Assembly: GCA_030386875.1 (NCBI GenBank)
Contig: CM059580.1
Location: forward strand, 1,144,838 to 1,208,837
Length of the DNA stretch: 64,000 nucleotides
Direction of reading: 5' to 3'
DNA from: Morinoia aosen
Lineage: Eukaryota; Arthropoda; Malacostraca; Amphipoda; Talitridae
The notes under the pieces were generated by a model. That model was not told the DNA's origin, searched no databases, and saw only the letters and a list, made by a program, of their open reading frames with translations. Of this stretch, positions 31,566-43,320 are shown piece after piece (the stretch's first letter is position 1; every line of letters begins with the position of its first letter). Made by a program: the position numbers and the translations under genes.

Positions 31566-33101
31566 TTTCTTTTCTAAAACATGTTTTATGCACGAAAAGC
31601 AGTAACAAGAAAATGCACAAATAATTTTCATTGCGAAAAATGGTTGTCCTTGTAATTCACCTTGTTTCTTCCATTATTAAATCTGAACTGATTTAAATGT
31701 CTTTTCTCATATCTTCGCCACCTGAGAAACATATAATTTTCTTATACAGTAAGTTATTTTGATGCGACTTGTCTCGGTAATGAAGAAACATATGTTTGAT
31801 CCAGCCATTCGGACTTACAGTTTATTATTCTGGTTGACCAGTTTTTAAAATTCCACTCTTTCTCAATGTAGGCCTATTTTCTTGCCGTCAAAAATGAACA
31901 TACAATTAAAAATAATATCTTCAATCGCACCTGCATGACTGATCAATTTATAAACAGCGTAAACTTACCTTGTTTACTCATCCAATTAGCAAAGAGCAGC
32001 AGCACACACACACACACTCACCCACACAGCACGGCAGCGGTGTCAAAAGCGAGCAGAGAGCGACACTTTAAGACAAATTTTAAACAGCGCGTCATAACTC
32101 AAGTAAACTGGGTTATTTCAGAAAACATTCTATAATACGAAAGCTTGCGGGGATTTTGGTTCTCCTACAATTTATGAATATGGAAGTAAATTTAGTTTGA
32201 ACAAATATCATACATATTCATTATATTTATAGGGCGATATGAGCACACATATGAAAAAATATTTTAACTTTTCATCATGTTGAGATACTTCAGAGCAGCT
32301 TTTGGTAAAAAATACCATAACCTTATGAATTTTCTGTAGGAAAAATACATAGAGAAATTTATCACTGTATTGAAAACAACAGGATTTCTTCCTCAGTGAC
32401 GAATAATCGCCGAAAAATTTAGATAACTCTCCCCTTGATTTGAGATATCATTTTCTATGAAAATAAAAAAAAATATTTTGAGGATAAACTTTCAAATTTG
32501 ACTTCTGAGTGTTCTCAACACTTTTTTTTGGCTTATGTTGAATCAGTTAGATAAAATTTATATAGTGCTATTCTAACACTATGAACAAAAATTTAAAAGG
32601 ATACAAGCGCTACTTGGACTTGAAAAAATTTCCACATAAAGCACATGAAAATAAGTTAGAATGGACACTGATAATTGAATGGTATGACAGGATACAGACT
32701 CAAAATAAAATTTGTCTGCATTCCTAACCATTACTCAGTTACTTTTCTAAATAAAACTGCGAATAAACATTATTTCAAAACTGAATGATATTTGCAGATG
32801 TTTTTTCAAAATTCTTTATAAACTGTCTGTGCCTCAATAGTTGAGGGAAATACAGCACGAACATTAGCCTTCAAATACTTGAAATGTAAGAAGAGGCCCA
32901 AAATAAACCAAAAATTTATGGATTCGAAAATTCTCAAGAACGTAGGCATAAAATCGTTCCCGCTGTTCGAACCGTTCCGCAAACGGCGCAAATGCGGATG
33001 ATGGTGCCGGTCGAAATGGCCAAAAACGCTACACAGGTTTTCATCGTGAAGAATGAGCGTCGTGTACATCTTCGGTCAGCAGCTCCTTTAGATTATTATA
33101 A
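31566..33101. other. AT-rich sequence, partly a decayed copy of the 2-kb repeat
   Basis: 32220-32720 resembles 29500-29720 (AAATACATAGAGAAATTTAT, TTTTCTGT/ACAGGATTTCTT order). A minus frame near 33069-32806 (DRHHHPHLRRLRNGSNSGND) is GC-richer but I do not recognise it. Confidence 0.45.
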
Positions 33102-33287
33102 CTAGTCCAACCTCCTTCATTTAAAATAAGAAAGAAGGCGAGAATGAAAGAAATGCCGTAAGAAATAGAACAATTTATTTTCTCGAGAGTTTATGAAGCT
33201 TGTATCACAGATACGCTCATCACACACTGCAGGCTGGCTTCGGACAGACAGACCGACCGACGGACGCAGTTCATATTATAGTATAGA
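33102..33287 (-). mobile_element. Helitron-B copy 2, short non-autonomous
   Basis: Minus sense: A|TCTATACTATAATATGAAC at 33287, GTATCTGTGATACAAGC, CTCTCGAGA, imperfect 3' hairpin of TTATTTTAAATGAAGG, then CTAG|T (33105-33102). Confidence 0.85.
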
Positions 33288-33677
33288 TTCACATGCATTT
33301 TTGTTAATTTCCGGAAGGCAATTCCATTCCCAACAACAATATTGATACACCATTTTGAAACTTGACTGCGCATCTATGACGTGGTATTCTTTAAAGAACT
33401 TGCCGTGCGTTACAGTTACTTCTGGCGTGTCGGAAGACACTAGGTAATGAAACTCTAATTGAATAGATTTCTAACCCTATTCATTGTAATAAAATTTATA
33501 TGAGTAACATTCGTTAATCAAGACATTTTAATAAAAGATAAGGTCAATAGATTGAAAATAGAGGAAAAAATACTGTCGAACGAATGAGAAGCAAGCAGAT
33601 TGCAATGGGAAATTAGATGACTAATTCAAGACAATAGTAACATTATAATATGATCTACATGGGGAATTATTGAATAA

Positions 33678-33905
33678 CTAGTCCACCCCCCTTTATTTGA
33701 AATAAAACAGAGGGCGAAATGAGAGAAAGGCCGTAAGAAATAAAAAAATACAATCTCTCGAGAGTTGATGAGGCCGCGTGAACACGGCCCGTCAAAATAT
33801 ATAGGGCTGGAGCTTGTATCACAGATACGCTCATCACACACTGCAGGCTGGCTTCGGACAGACAGACGGACGGACGGACGGACGCAGCTCTTATTATAGT
33901 ATAGA
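33678..33905 (-). mobile_element. Helitron-B copy 3
   Basis: Starts A|TCTATACTATAATAAGAGC, ends with hairpin TTTATTTCAAATAAA, ten bases and CTAG|T. It contains an extra segment (TTTTGACGGGCCGTGTTCAC) that resembles the 3' end of Helitron-A. Confidence 0.88.
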
Positions 33906-34052
33906 TTTTTGATACGCATGCCGCATTTTTAGACTGCTCACATCTTTCGTGATAAGAAGTTTGCGAGTTGCTTTATTTGCATCACTGAATAGAAAATTGC
34001 CCAAAAATTCTCTATGTCGTTCATATTAAAATGTTACTCATTAACATCATAA

Positions 34053-34230
34053 ACTATACTATAATAAAAACCGCGTCCGTCTGTCCGAAGCCAGCCGGCA
34101 GTGTGTGATGAGCGTATCCTTGATACAAGCTCGGCCTCATCAACTCTCGAGAGATTTTTTTTTTTTTGTTTCTTACGGCCTTTCTTTTATTTCGCCTTTT
34201 TTCTTACTTCAAATAAATGGGGTGGACTAG
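34053..34230 (+). mobile_element. Helitron-B copy 4
   Basis: CTATACTATAATAAAAACC at the 5' end (initial T lost), GAAGCCAGCC, GCGTATCCTTGATACAAGC, CTCTCGAGAG, a T-run, then ACTTCAAATAAATGGGGTGG and CTAG|T. Confidence 0.85.
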
Positions 34231-35060
34231 TATGAATTAATCACTTAGCTCATTTTCCATCCCTCTAGCAACGCGTGTAAATTTTAAGATTTGAAGCGGC
34301 CATGCGCGCACAGACCGTCTTCCTTGACTCATCGAAGCGCTCTGAGAGCTGACAGATTAGATTTGATGTTTGTTTTAGCCTTCCTAACTACTACAAAGGC
34401 GTTCCAAAGAGAGGAAGGAGGCAGGCATCATTTGGTACGGAGTTAGGGGAACGCGAAATCCATGCACGAAGTGCATAGAAATAGTAAGTTTAGAATGAAG
34501 TTTACGAAAGGAGATAGAAGTTGAAGAAAAAAGTAGTAGGTGCTGAAAAACAAGACAGCAGTGAACCGAAAAAAAGATAGTCAGTAGCAAAATAAAAACC
34601 TATTCTTTTCAAATAACAGGAAAGACGACGTAACCTTGACCTCAGGACTTCACATATTCCGCCTAGAAGCACCAATTCTTATAGATACAATAGTCGTATC
34701 CCCCATGATGGTCTAACTCTGGCAACAGCTCCACTGAGCGCGTAACCAAATTACATAACAGTTACTGCGCTCTAAATTTCAGAATACAAAAAGGTAACTG
34801 CACGGTGTAAGGCCATGTATTCGCACCGCCACAATACTAATTGTCTTCGTAACAATACTGATAGCACAATTCGGCGCCGAGCACCACACACGTAACAAGT
34901 GCATCTTATCTAAAATGCGGGAGCAGCTGTGACAATAATTGTTCGCAGCTTTCCGGGTAGGAACTCTAGGCAATTTTTTACAACTTTTCCTTAATCGAGT
35001 TTCTGTCTCGAGCAGCAGCTCTTAACCTGGAGGTGCGCCCTTGGAGGGGCGGGGGGCGTT
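34231..35060. other. Unassigned
   Basis: No gene or repeat recognised. Confidence 0.5.
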
Positions 35061-35061
35061 A

Positions 35062-37289
35062 GCAAATTCCAGGGGGTCGGTGCGTGTGTCTGTGACGCTC
35101 ACCATAACACTCAATGACCGTATCTGTGATACGAGTTTCACCAGTGCACAAGTACAAGAATATTTTGATGGAGGGTACTGTTGGGATGGATTTATTTGTT
35201 GGGCATCCACATCTGGGGGATTTATTTAATGGCGAGTACTGTTGGGATGGACATATTTGTTGGGCATCCACATCTGCAGGATTTATTTAATGGCGAGTAC
35301 TGTTGGGATGGATATATTTGTTGGGCATCCACATCTGCAGGATTTATTTAATGGTGGATACTGTTGGGATGGAAATATTTGTTGGGCATCCACATCTGCA
35401 GGATTTATTTAATGGCGGATACTGTTGGGGTGGATATATTTGTTGGGCATCCACATCTGCAGGATTTATTTAATGGCGGGTACTGTTGGGATGGATATAT
35501 TTGTTGGGCATCCACATCTGCAGGATTTATTTAATGGCGGGTACTGTTGGGATGGATATATTTGTTGGGCATCCACATCTGCAGGATTTATTTAATGGCG
35601 GGTACTGTTGGGATGGATATATATGCTGGGCATCCATATCTGCAGGATTTATTTAATGGCGGGTACTGTTGGGATGGATATATTTGTTGGGCATCCAGAT
35701 CTGCAGGATTTATTTAATGGCGGGTACTGTTGGGATGGATATATTTGTTGGGCATCCACATCTGCAGGATTTGTTTAATGACGGGTACTGTTGGGATGGA
35801 TATATTTGTTGGACATCCACATCTGCAGGATTTATTTAATGGCGGGTACTGTTGGGATGGATATATTTGTTGGGCATCCACATCTGCAGGATTTATTTAA
35901 TGGCGGGTACTGTTGGGATGGATATATTTGTTGGGCATCCACATCTGCAGGATTTATTTAATGGCGGGTACTGTTGGGATGGATATATTTGTTGGGCATC
36001 CACATCTGCAGGATTTATTTAATGGCGAGTACTGATGGGGTGGATATATTTGTTGGGCATCCACATCTGCAGGATTTATTTAATGGCGGGTACTGTTGGG
36101 ATGGATATATTTGTTGGGCATCCACATCTGCAGGATTTATTTAATGGCGGGTACTGTTGGGATGGATATATTTGTTGGGCATCCACATCTGCAGGATTTA
36201 TTTAATGGCGGATACTGTTGGGATGGATATATTTGTTGGGCATCCACATCTGCAGGATTTATTTAATGGCGGATACTGTTGGGATGGATATATTTGTTGG
36301 GCATCCACATCTGCAGGATTTATTTAATGGCGGATACTGTTGGGATGGATATATTTGTTGGGCATCCACATCTGCAGGATTTATTTAATGGCGGATACTG
36401 TTGGGATGGATATATTTGTTGGGCATCCACATCTGCAGGATTTATTTAATGGCGGTAGTGTTGGGATGGATATATTTGTTGGGCATCCACATCTGCAGGA
36501 TTTATTTAATGGCGAGTACTGATGGGGTGGATATATTTGTTGGGCATCCACACCTGCAGGATTTATTTAATGGCGGGTACTGTTGGGATGGATATATTTG
36601 TTGGGCATCCACATCTGCAGGATTTATTTAATGGCGAGTACTGCATGATGGGGTGGATATATTTGTTGGGCATCCACATCTGCAGGATTTATTTAATGGC
36701 GGGTACTGATGGGATGGATATATTTGTTGGGCATCCACATCTGCAGGATTTATTTAATGGCGGGTACTGTTGGGATGGATATATTTGTTGGGCATCCACA
36801 TCTGCAGGATTTATTTAATGGCGGGCACTGTTGGGATGGATATATTTGTTGGGCATTCACATCTGCAGGATTTATTTAATGGCGGGCACTGTTGGGATGG
36901 ATATATTTGTTGGGCATCCACATATGCAGGATTCATTTAATGGTGGGTACTGTTGGGATGGATATACTTGTTGGGCATCCACATCTGCAGGATTTATTTA
37001 ATGGCGGGTACTGTTGGGATGGATATATTTGTTGGGCATCCACATATGCAGGATTTATTTAATGGCGGGTACTGTTGGGATGGATATACTTGTTGGGCAT
37101 CCACATCTGCAGGATTTATTTAATGGCGGGTACTGTTGGGATGGATATACTTGTTGGGCATCCACATCTGCAGGATTTATTTAATGGCGGGTACTGTTGG
37201 GATGGATATATTTGTTGGGCATCCTTACCAGGAGAATTATTTAAGGAAGTTATCGAATCTCGTCATTCTTGACGGGTCGTGTACACTAG
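35062..37289 (+). mobile_element. Helitron-A copy 4 with about 34 units of a 61-bp repeat
   Basis: 5' part: GGTGCGTGTGTCTGTGACGC, GACCGTATCTGTGATACGAG, CACCAGTGCACAAGTAC. The array (35156-37235) repeats GGTACTGTTGGGATGGATAT / ATTTGTTGGGCATCCACATC / TGCAGGATTTATTTAATGGC with point changes. 3' end: CTCGTCATTCTTGACGGG hairpin, then TCGTGTACACTAG|T. No ORF for Rep/helicase. Confidence 0.92.
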
Positions 37290-37299
37290 TAATTATATA

Positions 37300-39650
37300 A
37301 AACAAATCGCTCGCCCAAGCGATGTCCGTAAGTAGGGCGTGGGAGTGAAGACACTTAGCAACAAACACTGCTCTAGAAGATATAAACAGTGAAACTCGAT
37401 GAAATAATGAAAAAAATGAAAAATCGATGACGGTCCTGAGCTTCTAGACTTTAGAATTTCATGACTGTCGCCCGGTAGAATTTGTGCGCCAGAAATAATT
37501 TTAGGCCGTAAAAGAGGCTTAAATGTATCGTTTCAGCATTCGTTTCTAAGTTGAAACACGAGCTGTTTCAAGATATGGTGCAGAGCAAAGTAACATAGAA
37601 TTTTAGCCCAAGTCTTTACACCTAAGTTACAATACTGGGCGAGTATTTCTCACACGCGTCTCTCCCGGACCAGTCTTTCCACTCCTTCAGAACGCTCTGC
37701 GACATTAAATCCATTACCTACAAATTTTATTTAGAAGAAGTTAACCTTGAATATTTTCAACAAAAAACCTGATGTAGGATAGCCAAGTTAACAGAGAAAC
37801 TTTCGCTACCTGCACATTCAACAGTCAGAGGACGGAAATGAAATATCACAATTTTTCTACCCCTCTTATTGGTCACATGTAGAGCGCCTTGGATTCATGC
37901 GGATGCACTTTAAAACCAAAAAAATAATGACATTAACTGATGTTATTAACAGTGCTGAGAAATGGATCATACTTAGCTTTCAGCCACGGTAGAGGAAACA
38001 AGGTAGGGTCATTTCTATGGGAGAAAATTCACTTCCTCTTGTTCGGCTGGCCAATAGAAAGGCTTTATTTCAAACAAACTTTATGACGTCACCAAAACGC
38101 CATGTCTTTAGGCCAATAGTGGAGCCAGATTTGGGGGTAGCAGTGCTACCAGATGCAATAAGAGCGCTGCTATTGGTGCGTTGCCGTGACGTCAGCAAAA
38201 CCACACCGTCAACGAAAAAGACTGGTTTGAACCTACCTTGTTTCCTCTATCGCGCTTTCAGCATCAGACTTAAACCACGGGACATGACTTCTTGTCATTC
38301 CCAAATGAAGTCGTAGACGGTTTAAAAGAAACCGCGTCCTCCAATCAACTCCCTACGGAGTTTATTTCCATGACAAGCCAATCAACACTTTGGCTGCGGC
38401 AGGTATAAGTGAAGTTTACCATTCAATTCAAATTTAAAGCGATGCAATTGTAGTGTTGCAAAATGAAAATAGCACACATGAACTGGATCGTGCCTTCATT
38501 TAGTTTTAATTAAGTATTTATGATAATTGAGTTTGTGACTACTGGTCGGTCAGCAACTTATGAAAATCCCCTCCTTGTACCACCGGTGGCTCTTGTACGT
38601 TGCGTTAAAGGGTTGAGAAGACTATCCGGTGCTTCAACTGCAGTGCCTTACTCACTTCCCAATACCAGTGCCCAATTTTGTAGAAGAAATAAAGTGCTAA
38701 GTGAATGTCAGAGTACTCTGTCCTTTATATGAAAGATGTTTTTAAAAAACTGTGTTAGCATTCTGTTGTTCGCCTATAACAGAGCTTCTTAACTGGGGAA
38801 CCTGTACCCCTCGGGTACATTTAACATACTTCATACGTTAAAATGTACAATACGTATTTACAAACAACCGTGTAAATATAAAATAATTATTAGTTATTAA
38901 GTGTATTTTTATAGTTACTTAAATCGTTATTTGAGCTGGTGGTATATGAAGATACACCATTAAGCTAAGGGGTACACGACAATAGTGAGGCTGAGAAGCC
39001 CTGGGCTATAAGTACTTTACGCTATGAGTTGCAACTGGTATCATGGTTACGCTTGATTTTCTTTGGGTAGACAAAAAATTCCAAGCGAGGCGAGAATGCT
39101 TTTAGTTGAGTTGGGTTTGCTTAGGATAGGTTAGATTGAATAGCATACGATCGATTATTCAGGTTGAAAAAATAATTTTTTTTCCGGGTCCAGCATGTGA
39201 GTTGAGCATGTGGGCCCGTCAATGGCGTGATGGATGAGACGACCAGAAGAGGCGCAGGTGTGGCGCATGTAGATATGTCCACCTCGATGAAATACCTTTG
39301 ATGACATTGGGGCACTTATTGTTTGGTTGATAATAATGAGATGCCATTTTTTCATGTGTAAATTACTGGATTAGATGAGAGTGTGTTCTACAAAAGTTAA
39401 CAAACTTACACCAAGTGCTTGTTAGTTTGGGTGTTTATACAGGAAATGGAAATTTTTGGTCCTTTTTCCATTTATGTTACTTTCATCGAGGGCATCAGGA
39501 CAAGCACAGTAAAGGAGACGCATTACTAACTGCATCATAAAGTTTAGACCAGTTACGCTAAGGAGTGTTGCAAATATTAAAGCATTTCTGTGAAGATATT
39601 AAAAATTTCCTTATCCAGCGCTGACGAAAAATTCTGTTCTACCAAGAAAT
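37300..39650 (-). repeat. About 2-kb repeat, copy 2 (inverted)
   Basis: Reverse-complement partner of 29610-31565. Contains MITE copy 6 and, at 38405-38615, a palindromic-repeat family copy absent from copy 1. Arms are well diverged, so the pair is old. Confidence 0.78.
37985..38254 (+). mobile_element. hAT-type MITE copy 6 with perfect 8-bp TSD
   Basis: CACGGTAGAGGAAACAAGG ... CCTCTATCGCG flanked by CTTTCAGC at 37977-37984 and 38255-38262. Two TGACGTCA sites. Confidence 0.95.
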
Positions 39651-40081
39651 TTTGACATCTTCCCCGAGCTGAAGGCAACAGAAGAGTGAACAAAACAAAA
39701 GTAGCGAGGCTGCCGGCACCCGCGTCGGAGTCTCGGAGTGCCGCCCACTGCCGGGGAACTTATTGGTCAGTGTTGAGGCAGGCGGTGTGAGGGTAGGTGG
39801 CGGCCGGCATTGCTCGTAAATACGCTCGCTCGACAACACAAACTCGTAAGTGCAAAATACATCAAAGACACTCGATCAAGAGAGAAATTAACGAGCTTGT
39901 TTCTTGTGAAAACTGAAGTATTGCCATCCGACGGGTGTGTCTGGTCGTGCAGTTACCATGCTTTTCCATTATTTTCCATTATTTATGCAAGGTTGCATTT
40001 TTCCCATCTTTTGCTGCTCTACATATTTTTTGAAGTCCTTGCCCGGTGCGGTTGTAGGTATGTATATATACATATATACAG
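39651..40081. other. Unassigned; GC-rich patch 39710-39800
   Basis: No exon with convincing splice sites. Confidence 0.4.
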
Positions 40082-40227
40082 TATGTCCCAAAAAACCCGA
40101 ACCGAGTATAATCCTGTATCAGTAATACCGTCTTAAGAATACTATACGCAGTTAATGTCCAGCAAAATTGTGATAGTATTACTGATACGGGAAAATAAAT
40201 ACTCGGTTTGGGGTTTTGTGGGACATA
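40082..40227. mobile_element. Short inverted-repeat element (mariner-like MITE)
   Basis: TATGTCCCAAAAAACCCGAA ... GGTTTTGTGGGACATA, with CCGAGTA/TACTCGG and CTGTATCAGTAATAC/GTATTACTGATACGG pairing inside. About 146 bp. Confidence 0.7.
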
Positions 40228-40833
40228 TTGCATGCATATACTGTTTACATATATTGTATATATATGTACACTACATATAAATATATATATACCATATATG
40301 TAATATGTTAACAGTATAATGTATAAACATAATATATATATATATTGTACATATATATATATTATATATACTTCTGGAACTGGATATCACTTGTACGTAA
40401 AGAAAAATAATACGTAATAAAGAATCACTTGTACGTTACGAAATTTGCTATAATCCGAATATTATATATATACAAATTTGTATACCATAACAAACACCTC
40501 CCTGAGTATGTATATATATGTATATAAACTCTGTATTCTGTTACGCACGATACCGTTGGTGATCTTTCTTGACTTAATCGTATTATGAACAACTACCTCA
40601 GAATATGAACATTTTTCCTACTTGGAATACTGCACACTATAAGCTGAACATACAGGATTGGCGTGCCGATTGCCATCTTTATCATCGATTGCGAGAGAGG
40701 CACCTGCCTGTTATCTGCTGTATCGACGCAGAGAATTACTGGCTCCCAAATGCACATACATGAGTTCTCGTTTCTCGGTAAATGAGGGCTGCCTTCGCTC
40801 CATGTCGCGTCAGTGATCAACATTATGCAAGCA
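40228..40833. other. AT-dinucleotide-rich region then unassigned sequence
   Basis: 40240-40540 is dominated by TATATA/TGTACA runs. 40580-40830 is unassigned. Confidence 0.6.
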
Positions 40834-41766
40834 CTAGTGTACATGGCCCGTCAAAAATGACGGGATTCGGCATTTTCCCTTAAATATCTTTCAAGATGTG
40901 GATGAGACATATAATATATCCATCCCAACAGTACCCACCATTAAATAAATCCTGCAGATGTGGATGCCCAACAAATATATCCATCCCAACAGTACCCGCC
41001 ATTAAATAAATCCTGCAGATATGGATGCCCAACAAATATATCCATCCCAACAGTACCCGCCATTAAATAAATCCTGCAGATGTGGATGCCCAACAAATAT
41101 ATCCATCCTAACAGTACCCGCCATTAAATAAATCCTCCAGATGTGGATGCCCAACAAATATATCCATCCCAACAGTACCCGCCATTAAATAAATCCTGCA
41201 GATATGGACGCCCAACAAATATATCCATCCCAACAGTACCCGCCATTAAATAAATCCTGCAGATATGGATGCCCAACAAATATATCCATCCCAACAGTAC
41301 CCGCCATTAAATAAATCCTGCAGATGTGGATGCCCAACAAATATATCCATCCCAACAGTACCCGCCATTAAATAAATCCTGCAGATGTGGATGCCCAACA
41401 AATATATCCATCCCAACAGTACTCGCCATTAAATAAATCCTCCAGATGTGGATGCCCAACAAATATATCCATCCCAACAGTACCCGCCATTAAATAAATC
41501 CTGCAGATGTGGATGCCCAACAAATATATCCATCCCAACAGTACCCGCCATTAAATAAATCCTCCAGATGTGGATGCCCAACAAATATATCCATCCCAAC
41601 AGTACCCACCATTAAATAAATCCTCCAGATGTGGATGCCCAACAAATATATCCATCCCAACAGTACCCGCCATCAAAATATTCTTGTACTTGTGCACTGG
41701 TGAAACTCGTATCACAGATACGGTCATTGAGCGTCCTGGTGAGCGTCACAGACACACGCACCAACC
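40834..41766 (-). mobile_element. Helitron-A copy 5 with about 12 units
   Basis: CTAG at 40834-40837, hairpin GGCCCGTCAAAAATGACGGG, 61-bp array 40900-41670, then conserved 5' part to CACACGCACCAACC at 41766. Confidence 0.92.
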
Positions 41767-41922
41767 AATTCAGTGTGTTCACTCAGGTGCCATTTGTGAT
41801 AACGTAGCACAAATTATGCACAAAACTGTTAAAATTTATTCATTTAAGTGAACACCTGGCGTCTCATTGCATAAAAAGATCATCATACATATGTACTCCA
41901 GCAGTAGACACGCTGTACACGC

Positions 41923-42193
41923 CACGGTAGAGGAAACAAGGTAGGGTCATTTCTATGGGAGGAAATACACCTCCTCTTGTTCGGCTGGCCAATAGAAAGG
42001 CTTTATTTCAAACAAACTTTATGACGTCACCAAAACGCCATGCCGTTAGGCCAATAGTGGAGCCAGATTTGGGGGTAGCAGTGCTACCAGATGCAATATG
42101 AGCGCTGCTATTGGTTCGTTGCCGTGACGTCAGCAAAACCACACCATCAACAAAAAAAGACTGGTTCGAACCTACCTTGTTTCCTCTACTGAG
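41923..42193 (+). mobile_element. hAT-type MITE copy 7
   Basis: CACGGTAGAGGAAACAAGG ... CCTCTACTGAG flanked by GTACACGC / GTACACAC (7 of 8). Two TGACGTCA sites. Confidence 0.93.
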
Positions 42194-42860
42194 GTACACA
42201 CTGCCATACCCAGGTACATGACGTGTACACGCAGAGTGTACATCTGAAGGCGTGTATAATATTGCAAGACAACGCCGCGTCTGACACACCGCAATGCGCA
42301 AGAGAGATTGCAACTTTTTTGGACCTGAATGCTATGTAAAAACCAATGCTGTCTCTTGTCTCATCTTTGTTAGAAATAAACTTTTTCTCTTAATTAATTC
42401 CTTATCTCGTTGAGTACAGCGGATTAAATTGAAATTCAGTATTCAACACATATTAGAGTTAATTTTAGACATCAATATAGAAAATAACGAACATTAAATA
42501 AATGGCGCTATCATTCAGTTTTCATTAATCATTTATGGAAATTGAGTTCGTGACTGCTGGTCGGTCAGCAGTGTATTGAAAATTCCCTCAGTGACCACCG
42601 GTGGGTCACGTCGCACTTAAAGCGTCAAATCTGGCGACTTGAAAATGCGTTTTCCCCTCAAACCAAGGGCGCTTTAATCGCCCTCTGCCCTTGTATCCCC
42701 GTTATAATTAACGGAAATCATCGAAAAAAAATACCTAAAAATTAAAGTTTTTACGACATAGTGCGGACCTTGTGTGGCAGCCTCACGTGACTTGATGGAG
42801 ATTTTTTTGGTCTTTTTTTGTTAGATTTTTTCGGTGCAGATTGATTTGAAGCTGAGTTGG
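42194..42860. repeat. Retroposon tail (42320-42390), palindromic family copy (42435-42625), unassigned rest
   Basis: AAAACCAATGCTGTC...GAAATAAAC is the tail family. GACTGCTGGTCGGTCAGCAG and GACCACCGGTGGGTCAC mark the palindromic family in reverse orientation. 42640-42860 resembles 46320-46480 (CTTGATGGAGATTTTTTTGG). Confidence 0.6.
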
Positions 42861-43320
42861 TCACCTTCAGGGGGCCTCGTGTGGGAATGTCAGGAGTGTG
42901 GAGTGTGTGATGTTCTGGCGTGTGGAGTGTATGATGTCAGGAGTGTGTGGTGTGTGATTTCAGGAGTGTGGAGTGTGTGATGTTCTGACGTGTGGAGTGT
43001 ATGATGTCAGGAGTGTGTGATGTGTGGTTTCAGGAGTGTGGAGTGTGTGATGTTCTGACGTGTGGAGTGTATGATGTCAGGAGTGTGTGATGTTCTGACG
43101 TGTGGAGTGTATGATGTCAGGAGTGTGTGATGTGTGATTTCAGGAGTGTGGAGTGTGTGATGTTCTGACGTGTGGAGTGTGTGATGTGTGATTTCAGGTG
43201 TGTGGAGTGTGTGATGTTCTGACGTGTGGAGTGTATGATGTCAGGTGTGTGTGATGTGTGATTTCAGGAGTGTGGAGTGTGTGTGTGTGTGGAAACGTGT
43301 GTGTGTGTGTGTGTGTATCG
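42860..43320. repeat. GTGTGGAGTGTGTGATG tandem repeat and (GT)n
   Basis: Variants of GTGTGGAGTGTATGATGTCA and GTGTGATTTCAGGA in higher-order blocks, ending in (GT)n at 43290-43315. Confidence 0.9.

Noticed and set aside
32806..33069. 87-residue minus frame with a His/Arg-rich part as a possible gene
   Set aside because: No recognisable domain, no clear splice sites, and adjacent to Helitron copies; left as unassigned.
36340..36818. Repeated short ORFs (MDIFVGHPHLQDLF-like)
   Set aside because: Frame readings of the 61-bp Helitron repeat, present in every copy.
35041..37272. CRISPR-like appearance of the 61-bp direct repeats
   Set aside because: Units are contiguous without unique spacers and lie between Helitron ends in a eukaryotic genome.
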